A DNA stretch of 64,000 bases from the NCBI GenBank assembly GCA_902729315.2, contig LR746265.1, positions 4,568,892 through 4,632,891 of the forward strand, written 5' to 3'. Shown here piece after piece: positions 1 through 13,080 of this stretch. This stretch comes from Spirodela intermedia (Eukaryota; Streptophyta; Magnoliopsida; Alismatales; Araceae). The position numbers and the translations under genes were made by a program. Each line of letters begins with the position of its first letter. Positions within the stretch are counted from its first letter, which is position 1. The notes under the pieces were generated by a model. The model had not been told where the DNA came from, did not search any database, and saw nothing but the letters and a program-made list of their open reading frames with translations.

Positions 1-1243
1 TCGACATTTTTTAAGGCACTGTTCTAGTGAAAAGTGGGTAAGATGCCTAAAGATCGGGGCTACCTAGACTAGTGGCATGAAAGGTTGCAATGGTGTCAGG
101 ATTTCTGCAAATTCTGAAAACCCTAGTGCAGCCATTGGTTTATGCATTGGATCACGTTGTAAACGAGTGTCATATGTTGTGTTATGATAAATGCCGTACA
201 CATCACATGAGGATTCAATGCACATAACACAATGGGAGTAGTTGAACTATGATTCACTGTGGGGGAAATGGCGTCAATTCCCATTTTTATCAACCTTGTG
301 GCCAAAACGGATGTGCAAACACAGTTTCCGTTATGCACATCACACACTGGCAAAGCAATAGGTGAAAGTTGTTCGAAGTGGGTGCACAAGGCATCTCTCC
401 TGTCCGACTAAGTGAAAGGTGGTGGAGCATTGTCCTGATTGCCTACAAAGCCTTAACCTCCGCGTAAGCTTGAGTCCAACTTGGCACCGTGCAAAAGCGA
501 TATTCAGCATTAGTGCCCAAGATTGTGGAAGGAAAATGATCTCGATGAGTGTCACAAGTGGGAAATCACTTTCAATAGAAATCTCCTTTAATAGTATTAT
601 TTACAACAATAATCTTACAAACTTCAAATATATCTGAAATCTAAGCAAATATCAAATGCACCAAATTGTCCTAAGACTGGTTCCCACTTGTTCTGTCAAT
701 GATTAGAAGTTCTTCATAGGAAAAGTAACTTGAAAGGACATCAATGCTAAATTGATAAATTACAGCAGATAATGTGCCGCATGCTCTGTTTTTATCATCA
801 AATTTTGATCAGAGTAATTATCCAAATTTTATGCGCTACATTAGTTTACCACTTATTCTACGATAGAAAATCTGTGAGGTAATCGTTCTAGAAGGTGTAT
901 CCGCTTTCTTCTTCTAAGATTCATTTTTAGTTCCCAGAAGCTTAGGAACTTCTGTCTGGTCATAACTAAATGACTTTGGTTCGGATCAGTGTTGTTTTGT
1001 CCATGAGAATCTCTTTTTGAGATTTCTATATCCAAATTTATTTTTAAAGGCATGTCACTGGATGCTGTTTCAGGTTTACAATAGCCCTTTAGCATTGTTG
1101 GACGTGTAATGACAACAGTTTTGTGAAATATTTGCCTATAACATGCTTCCTCTTATTTCTATATTTTTTTTTAAGTACACGCAAAGCATCATGATATTTT
1201 CTTCTCAATGATTGATTCTTTCTGCCATATAATGATGGTGCAG
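1..1243. other. No recognisable exon; intron or upstream of the kinase gene
   Basis: The kinase gene begins before or within this stretch, because the first recognisable exon at 1244 starts in mid-codon. I found no exon here resembling the N-terminal part of STY kinases. Positions 123-555 carry two overlapping minus-strand open frames that I do not recognise. The composition is AT-rich and intron-like. Confidence 0.5.
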
Positions 1244-4200
1244 GCCGTTACACGAAATTGCCTTTTCAGCAGATGACAAACCCAAGCTTCTCAATCAGGT
1301 AATCTCTGTTTGTCCCTTTTACTGTCTTAGTTTTCGCGGTGCCACCCAGACATGATCCAATATGAAGTGTAAAAAGTGGTAGGATAGTCCTTTGTCAGAT
1401 TTTGATATAGACTTCGTTCTCTTTTTCTCTTTAGTGCAAATACATTCTGTGAATTAGTTTTATATTTATAATTATAATATAATATTGCTTTATTGAGTGA
1501 TCATTAATGATTAATTGGATACCAATAAAATCATTCAGCTTATCGGTACGGTCATTAGTTTTGGCCTTTGTAGATGCTTATTGAACATTGGTGAGCATGA
1601 CTTATCTTGTCTTCCTACTTCAAAGAAGTAGGAAGACATTAGTCTCCATGGTGAATCTGTTATCGAATATGATATTTAATCCAATTTAAAACCGGACCAT
1701 CTTCATCTCAGATGGTTTACTTTATTGCCTTTGATTTATGATGAATTTATTTCTCCGATCCCTGTTTTTTGACTTTTGAACTAATTATGGGAAGAAGTGT
1801 GTAGAATCTTTGTAGTGCTTCATATAATGTATAATGCATTTTAAATGTGTCCGTAAACTATGAAAGTTCTGTGTTCAGTTGACGTGTCTGCTGTCTGAAC
1901 TTGGTCTAAACATTCAAGAAGCTCATGCCTTCTCGACAAATGATGGCTATTCATTGGATGTGTTTCTTGTCGATGGCTGGCCATATGAGGTAATCCCGCC
2001 TCTTTTTTTCTTTTATCCGTGACTTCATTAAATTATTTGATTGATATTTTACTTTTTCGCTGATTTTTTAGGTGCGTTTTAATTTCTTCATTTATCAATG
2101 AGTTTAAATTTAAATCATGCAACAATTTTGACTCGAATCCTTAATAACTTGCAAGTCAAATATTTCAGGAAACCGAGATGCTTAGACACGCAATAGCAAA
2201 AGAAATTCAAAAGATTGAGGTAATTACTTTAGTTCTTATCTCTTATCTGGTGTATGCTTCTGTTTTGGGTAACTTCATTGATAATATGATCATACAGAAC
2301 GATTTTTCTGTGCTGATTTTTTTCATTTTTTATAAGTGCGTTCATTTTCATTTAATTTATGGGTGTTTGCTATTCTTGTGCATTCATTTATGTTTAGTGT
2401 ATTTATAGTTAAGTTGGTTGCCAAGATTCCCCAGATTTGACTAGTATTTTTTTTTCTCTCTCGAGGAGGTTAATCTAGGTTACAGTCAATAAATGAATAT
2501 AATGGTTAGGAGATCAAGACAAGGATTCCAAGAACTTGTTTCGATTTCCAAGGGTTTTTTCAATAGCATCATTGGATTAGCTTAGATATTTTTGTGTTGT
2601 TTGTCTAGCAGAAGTTTTTAGCTATTGAGGAAACATACTCTGTAGGTTTGCAGTAGAGACTATATATCTCTCGAGAAGCTTGGGTTTATAACGTGTGAAG
2701 GGGGTTGCAAGTTGAGGGGTCGACGTTGAAATGGATTTTAGGCAATTAATCTGGTTGCATTCTATTTTGAGGTGTATCTTTCGACAATTAATCTTTAGTG
2801 GGGTAATTTGTAAATCCCTGTTGTCTGTTATCATTCATGTACTCGTCAGCATTTAATGTTCTGACCTGAAATGATCTTAGCGTGCAAATTTTTCATTTCT
2901 TAAGCTTTGATGAAGATAGTATTCTATTCTTTATCATTTCGGTCATTCATTTATGCCCTTATTCATGTGGAGGACCTCAACCTTCTTGGGTAACAATTTC
3001 TTCAACTCAGATTTAACTTTAGGTCATTGTTTAATGACATCTGGTGCATGTGATCTTGTAAATCATGAGTTATACCTGCATATCTTCGTGGAAAACTAAT
3101 GATTCATGCATTCTGTTGTGAATAATGTGATGTGACATTACAGAACCAATTACCACCAAGGCCTCTTTCGTCATCTCCTATAGCTGATCATGGACAAATT
3201 GGCAATGAAGCGACAATTGATTATCTCCAAATACCTACCGATGGGACTGATGTATGGGAGATTGATGTCAGGCGCCTTAATTTTGAAAACAAAGTAGCAT
3301 CTGGATCATATTGTGACCTGTAAGTATTCCAAATTAGTGTGGATTTTATGTTGAAATGGGTTGATTATTTCGCTGAAATGATGAAAGTCCTTTTCAGTTA
3401 TAGAGGGACATACTGTAGTCAGGATGTAGCGATAAAAGTACTGAAGCCTGAGCGTTTAAATGTGGAAATGCAGCGGGAGTTTGCTCAAGAAGTTTATATT
3501 ATGAGGTTTGAATGAATAAATATATGTTTTTTTCTCTGTGTGATATTTATGGCTCATTGTATAATGTTATGCGATATTCTTCTGTGTGATTTGAATGGTA
3601 CCATTGACTTTTTAATTGCCTTACAGAAGTCAGTAGTCTCATATTTTCCTAAGATGGCTACATGTGGATGAAGTTGATTTTGCTTTCGAACTTAAAAATG
3701 ATATCTTTTGGTTAGATCATTGTCACTGAGCAATGGGTTATTTGAAGGACGCTCATTGGAAGAGAGATTTGGGAAACTGACAGAATAATGTCTGTGAAAC
3801 ATGTGGGAGATGAGAGTTTCGAAATATAATTGGATTTTTTTTGAGGAACGGGAAAATCTGTGCATATTTTGCTCTCGTTGCGTCACTGGAGCAACAGCTC
3901 TTCTTTGCATTCTCCATAATTTTTGAACATTTATCTTCGCATTATGTGAAGATAAGCTGACAGAAGAAAAAAAATAGAATGTGCTTCACATGTTAAAATC
4001 ATGCGTTTTGAAATGCAAACTTGAAGAAAAACAACCTGGAAGATCTCCTTGCTTACCAACTGCATGTTACTGTCATGTAAATACGAAACCATCTTATAAG
4101 GTCGTGTCTCACCTTATCTCATAATATGGAGTCGAATCCTGGTAATCAAAAGTTGTTCAAACCGTGAATTTCGCCAAGAGTCAGCAGATTCTTGTTGATT

Positions 4201-7200
4201 CTTATCCAATTTCTGCCAGTAGACTTTAAACACATGCTTTCCCCTGGCCGGTTCTTTCAATCTAGTTTTGCTGAGTTAGTATTTCTCCTATGAGTCGAAT
4301 CTTCCTGTCAAGATTCTGATTCTTGTTGCATATTTCTCCTATGATCCTATGAGTCGAACCCTAAACATTTCGAGTCGGCTAAAGTTGTTATCCGTATAAC
4401 CAGAGCGTAGGTAGTCTCTCCACAAAAAGTGTTTCCGTCTGTAGTCAACTGAATCTCATATTTTCGGTCTCTTATTTGCAATTATACAGACTTGACTGAA
4501 TTAGACTCAAGTCACGATTCATATCTTTCCTCTTATTCATGGCAAGCAAGAAGGCTGTACCACAGAATCCCAAGTGTTATTGGAAATCAAGAAAGTATCA
4601 TGTATAGTTTTATCGATCTTTGTGATCACAATTGCTCGTCACAACTTTTTTCATTTTCTTTGGGTTCCATGGTGGAAATTTAATTTTCCAGTTATGACTT
4701 GAGATTTCCCTATTGAATTATGACAATCTTTGTCACCATGTATTCATGGACCTGATTATGTAACATTTAAAACCTGTGGTTCGTAAAACTGTTATCATCT
4801 ACTAATTTTAATGCTTGTTACGAAACTGGTGGTTTATTGGCAAGACAATACAATATTGATTTATCCCTTGTTGCATTTTCCAATTTTTCCATAGCTCACT
4901 GTGCAGTTACGATTTTTTTATGCCTTGCTTGAGAAACCGATATATTCCGGTTAAATTATGCCTTCAAGAATGAAAAGATGAAATTTTAAAAAGTGAAAAC
5001 TCGAAATTCTATTATGACGCTGAAAAACATGTCCCCAGTAAGATGTTCGACTTTACTTGAATGGCTCTTCTTCCAAGGACAGACGGATTGATAACCCCGA
5101 GATCTACAAGTTTATTGAACTGTTATCACAATTTGAAACAAAGGAGACGACATAGAGGCTGGAGAAGAATCAACCGATTAATTCTGAAAGAAAAAAATCG
5201 TTGAAGGTATTTTGTTGACCTCATTGCTGCACAATGATTCCAGGAGGCTACTCTTTGGTGTTCATTATATTCATTGTATAAATTTATGATTGAGGGGAGT
5301 GATTCAATGAATGGATATTAGAGTCCCTTGTCGGTCTTAGGCTGATGTTGAATTTATGATCACAATTCTCGATTAGACTGAACAATGAAGGCTATCGATA
5401 ATTTAGTAACTTAGAGTTTGGAGGAAAAGGTTGCAAATAATGAGAATAAATACAATGGGTATGTGAGAACTGTTGAAAATGGATAAACGACCTCTGTCAC
5501 AGAGGACAGAGGGGAGAACGGTGGAAACTGCCTCGAGATTCATTCATCTCTAACCTCCACTATATAGGGAGGAACCTTACACAATTTCTGCAAAACACCC
5601 TCAGTTTTTCACAGAATTGTCTAACGACCTCAGAATTCTAACGACCTAGAATTTTCACAATATCATAAGACTGTTGGAACCTGTTTATGACAGCTATTAT
5701 CTGTCCTAATTAGAAACAAGTCAGATTAGATAGTAGAGAACATGTCTAATACCATATACCAGAATTGTCTTACAAATCCAACTTATTGCTTTGTGTATAT
5801 GGTATTACACATGTTCTCTACTATCTAATCTGACTTGTTTCTGATCAGGAACATGTCTATAATAGCTGTCACAAACAGGTTCCAACAGTCTTATGATATT
5901 GTGACCGAAATTTCGTTTCGGAGTGAATGGAATGCTAGAAAATGTTGGAGGCCTAAATTCCTCCGCCATCTCCTTATTCTAATCTGTCATTCTGAGGGGT
6001 CATTCTGAGTCATCAGCTGGAGTGTTTCGCGAGTTTCTTGGTCCTCTATTCCGGCTAAATCCTTGAGATGGATTATTTGGAGATTAAGTTCTGTTTTATT
6101 TTTTGAAGCCTAGCTGGCCAAGAGCTAGAATTTACTAGCATATCTGGATCGCAGAGCTAGAGGAACAGCTTTGGATTCTGTTTAGTAGACGTGGTAATGT
6201 AAAGTATCTACTATGTTAGTGGTGGTTGCATCTATGTTTGAGGTGATGGAATCACTGTACAATCATTGAGTGAAAGTAGTGACTCCGTAAGCATATAATG
6301 CACTCTTTGCATACAATACAGGCTTCTTCTAATTTACTTTTTGTATAACCCGGCCCAGTGGATTACAGTCTCTTTGTTTTCATTTCTACAGGAAAGTTCG
6401 CCACAGAAATGTAGTACAGTTTATTGGTGCATGCACTAAGCCGCCTAATTTGTGCATTGTAACAGGTATTGTTAAAGGCTAGTGTGTTTTCGAGGCCTAT
6501 TACATCCTCATTATCTTGACACTAATGCACCATTGCAGTTGATGCTGATGATTGTGCTACTTGGCTTTCTGTTCATTGTTAGAGTTCATGTCTAGAGGAA
6601 GTGTGTACGATTTTCTCCACAAACAACGGTGCACGTTTAAACTCCCAGCATTACTCAGAGTAGCGATAGATGTTTCTAAAGGAATGACCTACTTGCACCA
6701 AAATAACATTATCCACCGGGACCTGAAAGCTGCCAACCTATTAATGGATGAAAATGAGGTAATAAATCTTGCTTCGTTTTTCACGTTTTGATACATACCA
6801 AAAGATATGTATTTAGATCCGACTTATGGTTGCCTTAGTGGCAGGGATCGAGATTGCTTATCTCTGTTCCATGATCAGATGTGTTTCCTTTTATCTAATG
6901 ATCACTTGAAAATTTATCTAAATTGATTCTTCAGTCTGGTGTTTCCATTTGTGCCTGTTGCAAACAATTTCCTACCGATGCAAATTTAACTTATTTCTTA
7001 AAGAAGCTTTCTGTTGATGAGTATTCATGCGAAAATTTGTTGTTGTGAAGATCCTCACTGTAATTAGAATGAATCGAACGAATCGCCAATGGAACGATTT
7101 ATAGAACTTTCGTTGAACGTGAATTGACATTTGACTTTCAAAATATCGGGAGAATTTTTTTCTATCGGATCATTTACTTTGTTATTATCCAGGTCGATGC

Positions 7201-10200
7201 CTGATTTGCCGAAAATTTTGTGGTCAGTAACTTTTATATACCCTTCAGGGAACATATAGCAGGAGTCGGGAAAAACAGAAAACCCCTTTCAGTTTTTTAC
7301 TTGGTTTGAGTTGTTTTCGTCACACAAAAATTTCTAATAATGTCTGCTCAATGATGTATACGGAAAGTATTTTACTCAGGGAAGGAATAATGTCTTGCTT
7401 TTTGAATAATCTGGATATAGTCACTTCTGCCGATTCATCCTGCTGTATATTTTTGTTATTTCTTATATAAGGTTGTATTCAGATGGGAAATTTTTTTACC
7501 AGAAGAACTGTGTTTATTTGGGGGGAGTCTTTAGGTTGTCAAAGTTGCTGATTTTGGAGTTGCAAGAGTTAAAGCTCAATCTGGAGTTATGACTGCTGAA
7601 ACAGGAACATACCGTTGGATGGCTCCTGAGGTACATGAAAGACTCTTATATCACAACTATTTTGAGCTTATACAGAATTGCCATCGAAAATTTTAGTCTA
7701 CATGTTTGAGCCTAAGTCAATAAGTGTACGTATATAACCGCAGTTCATCTCTTTCTTCCGCTATGGGGAATTCTAGTAGGTATATGATGGCAGGTATGCG
7801 ATGAGAAATTGTCATGTACACATGAGCACACCCGTCGCATGTTATTTTACATTTATTATATTATCTTTGGTCGCCTGTCATTTCATGGGTACTGATTGAA
7901 AAAGAAATCTGTAATAATTGATGATATTTATCTTTGTGCTGCATCTGGTTTGGACTTCTTGGTATAGAGGCTTGCTGTTATCTGATTTATATGTTGATGA
8001 TGACGGCTGCATACAGTGTAATAGAAGGAAATAGGCTGGGGGTTTGATGTTGTATGGGGAAATTTTGGAGAGGAAACAGACGAGGATGGTGGTGTGGGGA
8101 GGTGAGTTATCTGAGAAATGATGTCATAGGTGTGGGAGGAGATGGGGCACTGGGTGAGGTAAACAAGGCAATGAAATGAAGGGGATAGATTTCTTTTCAC
8201 TCTAGTGATCTTCCAGAACTTCTTCTTTCCGAAATAGGAAATTACAACTCGATTGTTATCCAAACTTGCCCTTTTATTTGATAAGATATCACATTTGGAC
8301 AACGACGGTGGTGGCTCTGGAGGTCAACAATGACTATGAATGTCATACCAATCAAGCCTGTATAAACAGAGCATACTGGCAGAACTTTTCAGCGTGGCCC
8401 CTCCTTTTCTGTTGGTGAGGTGGAGAGGACCTTTCTGTTCGTTGATCTGAAAAGTCTATTCGACGTTTGTCCTATTGGTCCGTCGTGAGGCCCAATGTTT
8501 GTTGATTGTTGATAATAATCATGTTGATAATTTTACGTGTGCGGCCTTCTGGCCCTGAAGCATTCGACCGAGAATTTGAAACGCCATTGAGTGAAATCAG
8601 GAGCACGAAAATAGTAAATACTTGTTCTTGTTATGAGTGAGTGGAGATATGAATTGAATGGCATTTGGTTTTCAAGATATTGAAGCGACACCTAATCTAC
8701 TGGATCTAGAATTCGAGACCCTGGCCATTCCACTTCAGCTGGTTATATTCGAATTTTCGAGACTTTGAGCTATTGGGCCATAAAAACTCTGTATGTACGT
8801 ACGTACAAGAGACCTAGATGCATCTATCGTAACCTAAAGCTGACGTTGGTAACTATTTTCGAAACATAGTTCTAGATTTTGATTTTGATACGGATGGAAA
8901 GGTCATCTGAACATTCAGTGAGGAGTCTGGGTAGCTGTCACATTCAGTGAGGAGTCTCATTCCATTACTGCATTTATGTTTTTGCTGAATTATTTTTTCT
9001 TAAAGAGTTTTTGCTTCTATTCTTGGGTAGGATGTGAAACGCTTACTTGGGTAGTATGAATGCATCGAGAGGCAATTTTATTTATTCTATTAAAATTTAA
9101 TTTACCTTTTTAGGAGCCGCCATTTTTTATTTGGCACTTTTTATGTTACTTGTGATCGCTGAACTCGCAGTGTAACTTCTGAGGTAATATTGCAGCCCAA
9201 CAACATGTACAGGATGTTCTGTTATCTCAATATTTTTGTCCCTCCATCATTCAAAGACATAACTTAATGTTGTTTATTATGAAGGTGATAGAGCACAAAC
9301 CCTATGATCACAAAGCCGATGTTTTCAGTTTCGGAGTCGTCTTGTGGGAGCTACTTACTGCAAAGGTAGATATGATGCAACCACTACTCCATTGTAATCT
9401 GCAGATGCTATGTTCTTCGCAAAATATTTTATTTCCAAAAGAACGATCTATTAATTATTTAAATTCTTATCATGTTAGTTGAAACTTATTCGTGGCAATA
9501 TTCTCAGCTTCCGTACGAGTATTTGACGCCTCTCCAAGCAGCGGTAGGGGTGGTTCAGAAGGTACATTCTCCTTGGTCATTTGTAGTTCAAATCATAAAT
9601 CGTCATTCGCGCTTTGTTTTCTCCGCCTTGCTAGCCTATAGGAGAGTTGTCTTCTTTACGCTAGCCTATGATAATTATTTCGTTATAGAAGAAACGAAAA
9701 TGGAGATTCACTGTAAAACTTTAAAAGACCAAATGAAAAAAAAAACCCGTTGAAAATGTTATCAACCAAAATATTATCAGCAGGGTTGGGTTTCTGGCTT
9801 GGGTTTCCTCTACCACCGCCAGTAGTAGTGCTCCTCCACTTACAGCACGCTAGCTCTTGGTCAACGTGGAAGGAGGTCGGACTATTCGACGAGTTAGATG
9901 GGTGGTGTCGGGGCTCGGGTGATGAGAATGTATCAGCGTCAACTGTTGCTCTGTTGCATATATCCTTCTCCGAATTCCTTTTTCTTTTTCTTTTTCTTCT
10001 TTTTTCCTTAAACTTTCTTGGCTCAGGATCTCGCTTTATCTGCAAACCTTTTGTCTACCTGGTTTAAAAAAATAAATCCGGAGCTCAAAGTTAGCCAAAC
10101 CATAAGGGAAAGCTCCGGAGGAAAGCTCAGACAACTTCTCTATGGGATAGGAAGATGTTCGCTTGGGCCATATTTGCCATCTCTGCAGTTTTTTTCCGAG

Positions 10201-10509
10201 TCAGTAGTCGTCCTTATTTCCAGGGTCTGAGGCCGACCATACCGAAGAACACCGACCCGCGGTTGACAGAGCTCCTGGAACGATGCTGGCGGCAGGACCC
10301 CAACCAGAGGCCGGATTTCTCGCAAATACTGGAGATACTGCAGAATATTGCGAGGGAGGTAATGGTGCACCATACCCTAGCATAAAAATCTGCTAGCCTC
10401 GGATTCTTCCCTCATTTTGACTACTCAGCAGGTGGGAGACGAATCCGAGGACCGCCGCAAGGAGAGGTCAACTGGCAGATTCCTCTCGGTCCTCAGGCGG
10501 GGCCATTGA
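1244..10509 (+). CDS. STY46-like: ACT-domain Raf-like Ser/Thr/Tyr kinase (STY8/STY17/STY46 type), 5' partial
   Basis: Twelve exons are visible: 1244-1298, 1879-1989, 2169-2219, 3144-3319, 3398-3505, 6392-6465, 6583-6758, 7535-7630, 9285-9365, 9508-9561, 10224-10358 and 10432-10509. They join in frame to 397 residues plus stop; the N-terminus is missing. Exons 1-3 encode an ACT domain ([14 protein letters not shown], then [19 protein letters not shown]). The kinase domain follows. The nucleotide loop is degenerate ([13 protein letters not shown]), the catalytic lysine lies in DVAIKVL, the catalytic loop is HRDLKAAN, the Mg loop is DFGVARV and the activation segment ends GTYRWMAPE. The C-lobe closes with [12 protein letters not shown] and a basic tail. 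Known family members are cytosolic and phosphorylate transit peptides of chloroplast precursor proteins; the assignment to this subgroup rests on the ACT-kinase fusion and motif wording. The largest intron (3506-6391) holds a hairpin element. Introns 7631-9284 and 9562-10223 show nothing recognisable beyond pyrimidine tracts. Confidence 0.92.
5656..5903. repeat. Long near-perfect inverted repeat (MITE-like hairpin) in a kinase intron
   Basis: Left arm about 5656-5758 and right arm about 5797-5903 are reverse complements with few mismatches and one small indel; the loop is about 38 bp. The inner element starts TGTTGGAACCTG (5672) and ends CAGGTTCCAACA (5887), so it has TG...CA ends. The complementarity runs 16 bp further on both sides. 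No coding capacity is seen. It is transcribed as part of the intron and would fold into a hairpin with roughly 100-bp arms. Confidence 0.85.
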
Positions 10510-10852
10510 GCCTCCCCCCACCTCCCTTGATGTCTCTTTCTTTTCAAGTCCTAATTTGGTGTCTGTTTCCTTTCTCTTCTCATTTACCCAGATCCGTCCT
10601 CCATTTGCAGCAGAGCACTTTGAGGGTAACGTTTTGTAAATTTGGGTACTTTCCTTTTACTTTTAGGGTAATCGAAAGAAAAAAATAAATTCGAGTCTTG
10701 CCCCAAGCAGGGGGCGCCCTCTTCCTGTCGAAATGGGAAGCGTTTCTCCTTTTGTCTACCTCGGCTCGGTCATCCTTCGTAACCGACGAGAGAAAGAGAG
10801 AGAGACACACACACAGAGGGGACGTACAGACCCTGCCACACTAGGTACAGAG

Positions 10853-10856
<4 letters not shown>
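10510..10856. other. 3' flank of the kinase gene; nothing else seen
   Basis: T-rich 3' untranslated or intergenic sequence following the kinase stop. No conserved frame or RNA gene was found. Confidence 0.5.

Positions 10857-10884
<28 letters not shown>
10857..10884. repeat. (CT)n microsatellite
   Basis: About 14 CT units directly before the MSL-derived pseudogene. The intact paralogue has only a short CT run at the matching place (about 17115-17124). Confidence 0.9.
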
Positions 10885-12500
10885 AGGCAGGCGCCATGAC
10901 TACTGGCCTCGGCTTCTCCGTCCGTCTCCGCCTGGCTCTCTTCCTCAAACTAGCTCGGTGTTGGTTCTTGGCTGGCTGCGGGTGGTGTAATGCTGGTGAC
11001 GGCAAGCATCGACCGAATGCATGCCTTCTGGAGACCATTCATGGCGCCCGGCCCCTACAAGCAGGGGGGCGTTGACTTCGATCACCTGAAGAAGACGACG
11101 ATGCTGTTGCCCCAGCCGGAGACGAGGCGCCCGCAGAGGAGACGATGCGGATGGATGAATTTGAGGAGCATTTCAGAACTTCACCTGCTCCGGCGTCGGA
11201 GGCGGCACCGACCTCCGTTCTCCGGAGGAGGAGAGCAAGCGGCGGCGGAGCACCTCGGTGGAAGGGTTCTTGGAAGGGAATGAGGGACTCTTTTAAGTTG
11301 GCTGATGGTTTCCTGAGTTCCTCCATTTCCATGTCCATGTCCAGACAAACGTCGCCTCCGGTGGCCTTCTGCTTCTAGAGAAATTCCTCGATGAGCTTCG
11401 AAACCGGCTGGTCGCAGCTCCGCCACTGAGAACGGAGGTCAGCGCCGCCTCCGACGACGGAGGAGGTGAAGTTCTGAAATGCTCCTCAAATTTTTCCATC
11501 CACAGAACGGAGCTCCTGGTTCTCTTGCTGGGGCCTCCGCATCTTCGTCTTCTTCAGGTGATCGAAGTCAACATCCCCCTGCTTGTAGGAGCCGGGCGCC
11601 ATGAATGGTCCCAGAAGTCATGCATTCGGTCGATGCTGGAGCCGCCGCCACTAGCATTACACCACCCGCATCGTCTTCTTCTTCCTGCGCAGAACTGCCT
11701 CTGACTGGGTCTCGTCCTCATCGCCTGGAAGCACATCCTCCACCGGAAGGCGGTAATGGATACCAGGAGCATGGTCCTGGCTGCCCTACGTCTCCATAGT
11801 GGGGATCGAAGTAGCGGGCGAGCAACTTTACATCATCATCTCCTCGGCCCAAGCCCATTAATGCATTAGTTTCCTTCTTTAATCGTTTCTATTTATAATC
11901 ATTAATGAGGTTATAAATAACCCCATGCGGCCCCAAGAACGGGCGAAGAAAAGTTTTTCGGCCCCATGAAGGTCAGCGAATCGTGCTCCGTGAAGGAGAA
12001 GTCGTGGAGACCGCTATCTGTCCACCTTATACCGTCGCCGCCTCCTTCTTCCATCCGCTGCCACCGTCCGCTCCGCCACCGCCACCACAGTCCCCTGCTA
12101 CTGTCCGCTGCCACTGCCGCCGCCTTTTCGTGCTACCCTCACCCACCGGTCACGGTTAAAAGGCCCCAGCGGCCCCGAACCGGTCCGGCTCAGAGCGATC
12201 GCCATGGAACGCCTGTACAGGTTGAACCAGAAGAATGTGTCGGCGTGGCGCATGAAGAAGCTGATGAACATCGTGCGGCATGGTTCTCTCTCTACGCTCG
12301 ACGAGCAGATATCTGGTGCGAGTGGGGAGGACAGATCAACTGTGCAGATTCCGACCGAGAACGGGGTGAAGGCCGCCGCCAAGAAGATTTTGGATAATGT
12401 GGCCAAGCCTGGATCCGGGTAAGCTCTACTTCTTTTGTATCTCATCTGTTTTTCTCCGACGTGTCACGAACCTGGTGAACTCAGTGATCAGCGAGATCTC
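10885..12500 (+). pseudogene. Scrambled pseudogene of the MSL10-like channel
   Basis: Blocks match exon 1 and intron 1 of the intact gene at 17253-21417 but are rearranged. Positions 10890-11095 match its leader and N-terminus in sense (MHAF...PYKQ versus MDAF...SYKQ). Positions 11095-11135 match about 18215-18155 in antisense. Positions 11145-11420 match about 17800-17470 in antisense. Positions 11428-11640 repeat the same material in the opposite direction. Positions 11650-11810 match about 18215-18395 in sense with a deletion. Positions 12180-12500 match about 18770-19080 in sense, including the start of intron 1. A 72-codon frame at 12204-12422 keeps exon 1's end (ERLYRLNQKNVSAW), but no start, membrane or pore region is intact and exons 2-5 are absent. 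Positions 11820-12130 are not recognised. Confidence 0.85.
10976..11671. repeat. Large imperfect palindrome inside the MSL pseudogene
   Basis: Left arm about 10976-11222 and right arm about 11428-11671 are reverse complements. For example, the block coding MHAF...PYKQ at 11015-11080 reappears inverted at about 11560-11625, and the GAGGAGCATTTCAGAACTTC block at 11163 reappears inverted near 11470-11490. The spacer 11223-11427 is single copy. Mismatches and small gaps show that the palindrome is not new. Confidence 0.85.
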
Positions 12501-12639
12501 GTTTACCGAGTTGAGTGCCCTTAGGTACGTAATTTTTGGGTCTTTTTTCTCAAGTTTAGTGTGGTTTTGTCACCATTCAACTCAATGTGGTTTTTTGTCG
12601 AGGGAAATAAGAGAACATACATAGTATTGTAATTCCACT

Positions 12640-13080
12640 CATTCAAGGAATTTTAATTACAGATTATAGTAAGAAGGTCATCGATCTCTGGAATGTGCGA
12701 GGAACTTAGGGAAAAAGAAATATAACACATGATGGGTAAGGAACATAGGACTCTAAAGAGTTCTCTAATGGGTCACCTCTTCGAGATGACAGATCTGTAA
12801 AGTCATCTTCCTTAATTGCATCCATTAATCTTTTTCTTTTGTCTTCTTATAATTGAGGACTCAATTCGCATTGAACTACTCTATTGCTTGTGCCTCTCTA
12901 ATCACGTGACGTCTCAATTAGCCCCCTACTGATCATTAGGGAAAGTATTAATAATTATTGGCCTAAGTCGTGAGTGGCCAATTGACTGTCATTTGCCCAT
13001 GATCTATATACTTGATTATCTTCTATGGTTGGATCTAGGATGTTGGCCCATGTGGGTATCTCGTTGAGTCTAATGCCTCA
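12640..13080 (-). repeat. 3' LTR of the Ty3/gypsy element (approximate left edge)
   Basis: It aligns with 15761-16167. Shared blocks are the TCTTCTTATAATT...AGGACT segment, ATGATCTATATACTTGATTA versus the matching GATCTATGTATACTTGATTA, and the CCCATGTGGGTAT...TAATGCCTCA end. In element orientation it begins TGAGGCATTA. Confidence 0.7.

Noticed and set aside
1-1243. Minus-strand open frames at 123-555 as a transposon gene
   Set aside because: Two short frames without recognisable domain or terminal repeats.
7928-8302. 124-codon minus-strand frame in a kinase intron
   Set aside because: No recognisable motif; composition is that of AT-rich intron with a chance open frame.
12204-12422. 72-codon frame similar to the MSL channel taken as a small gene
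   Set aside because: It is the end of exon 1 of a rearranged copy, running through a former splice donor, with no membrane or pore domain.
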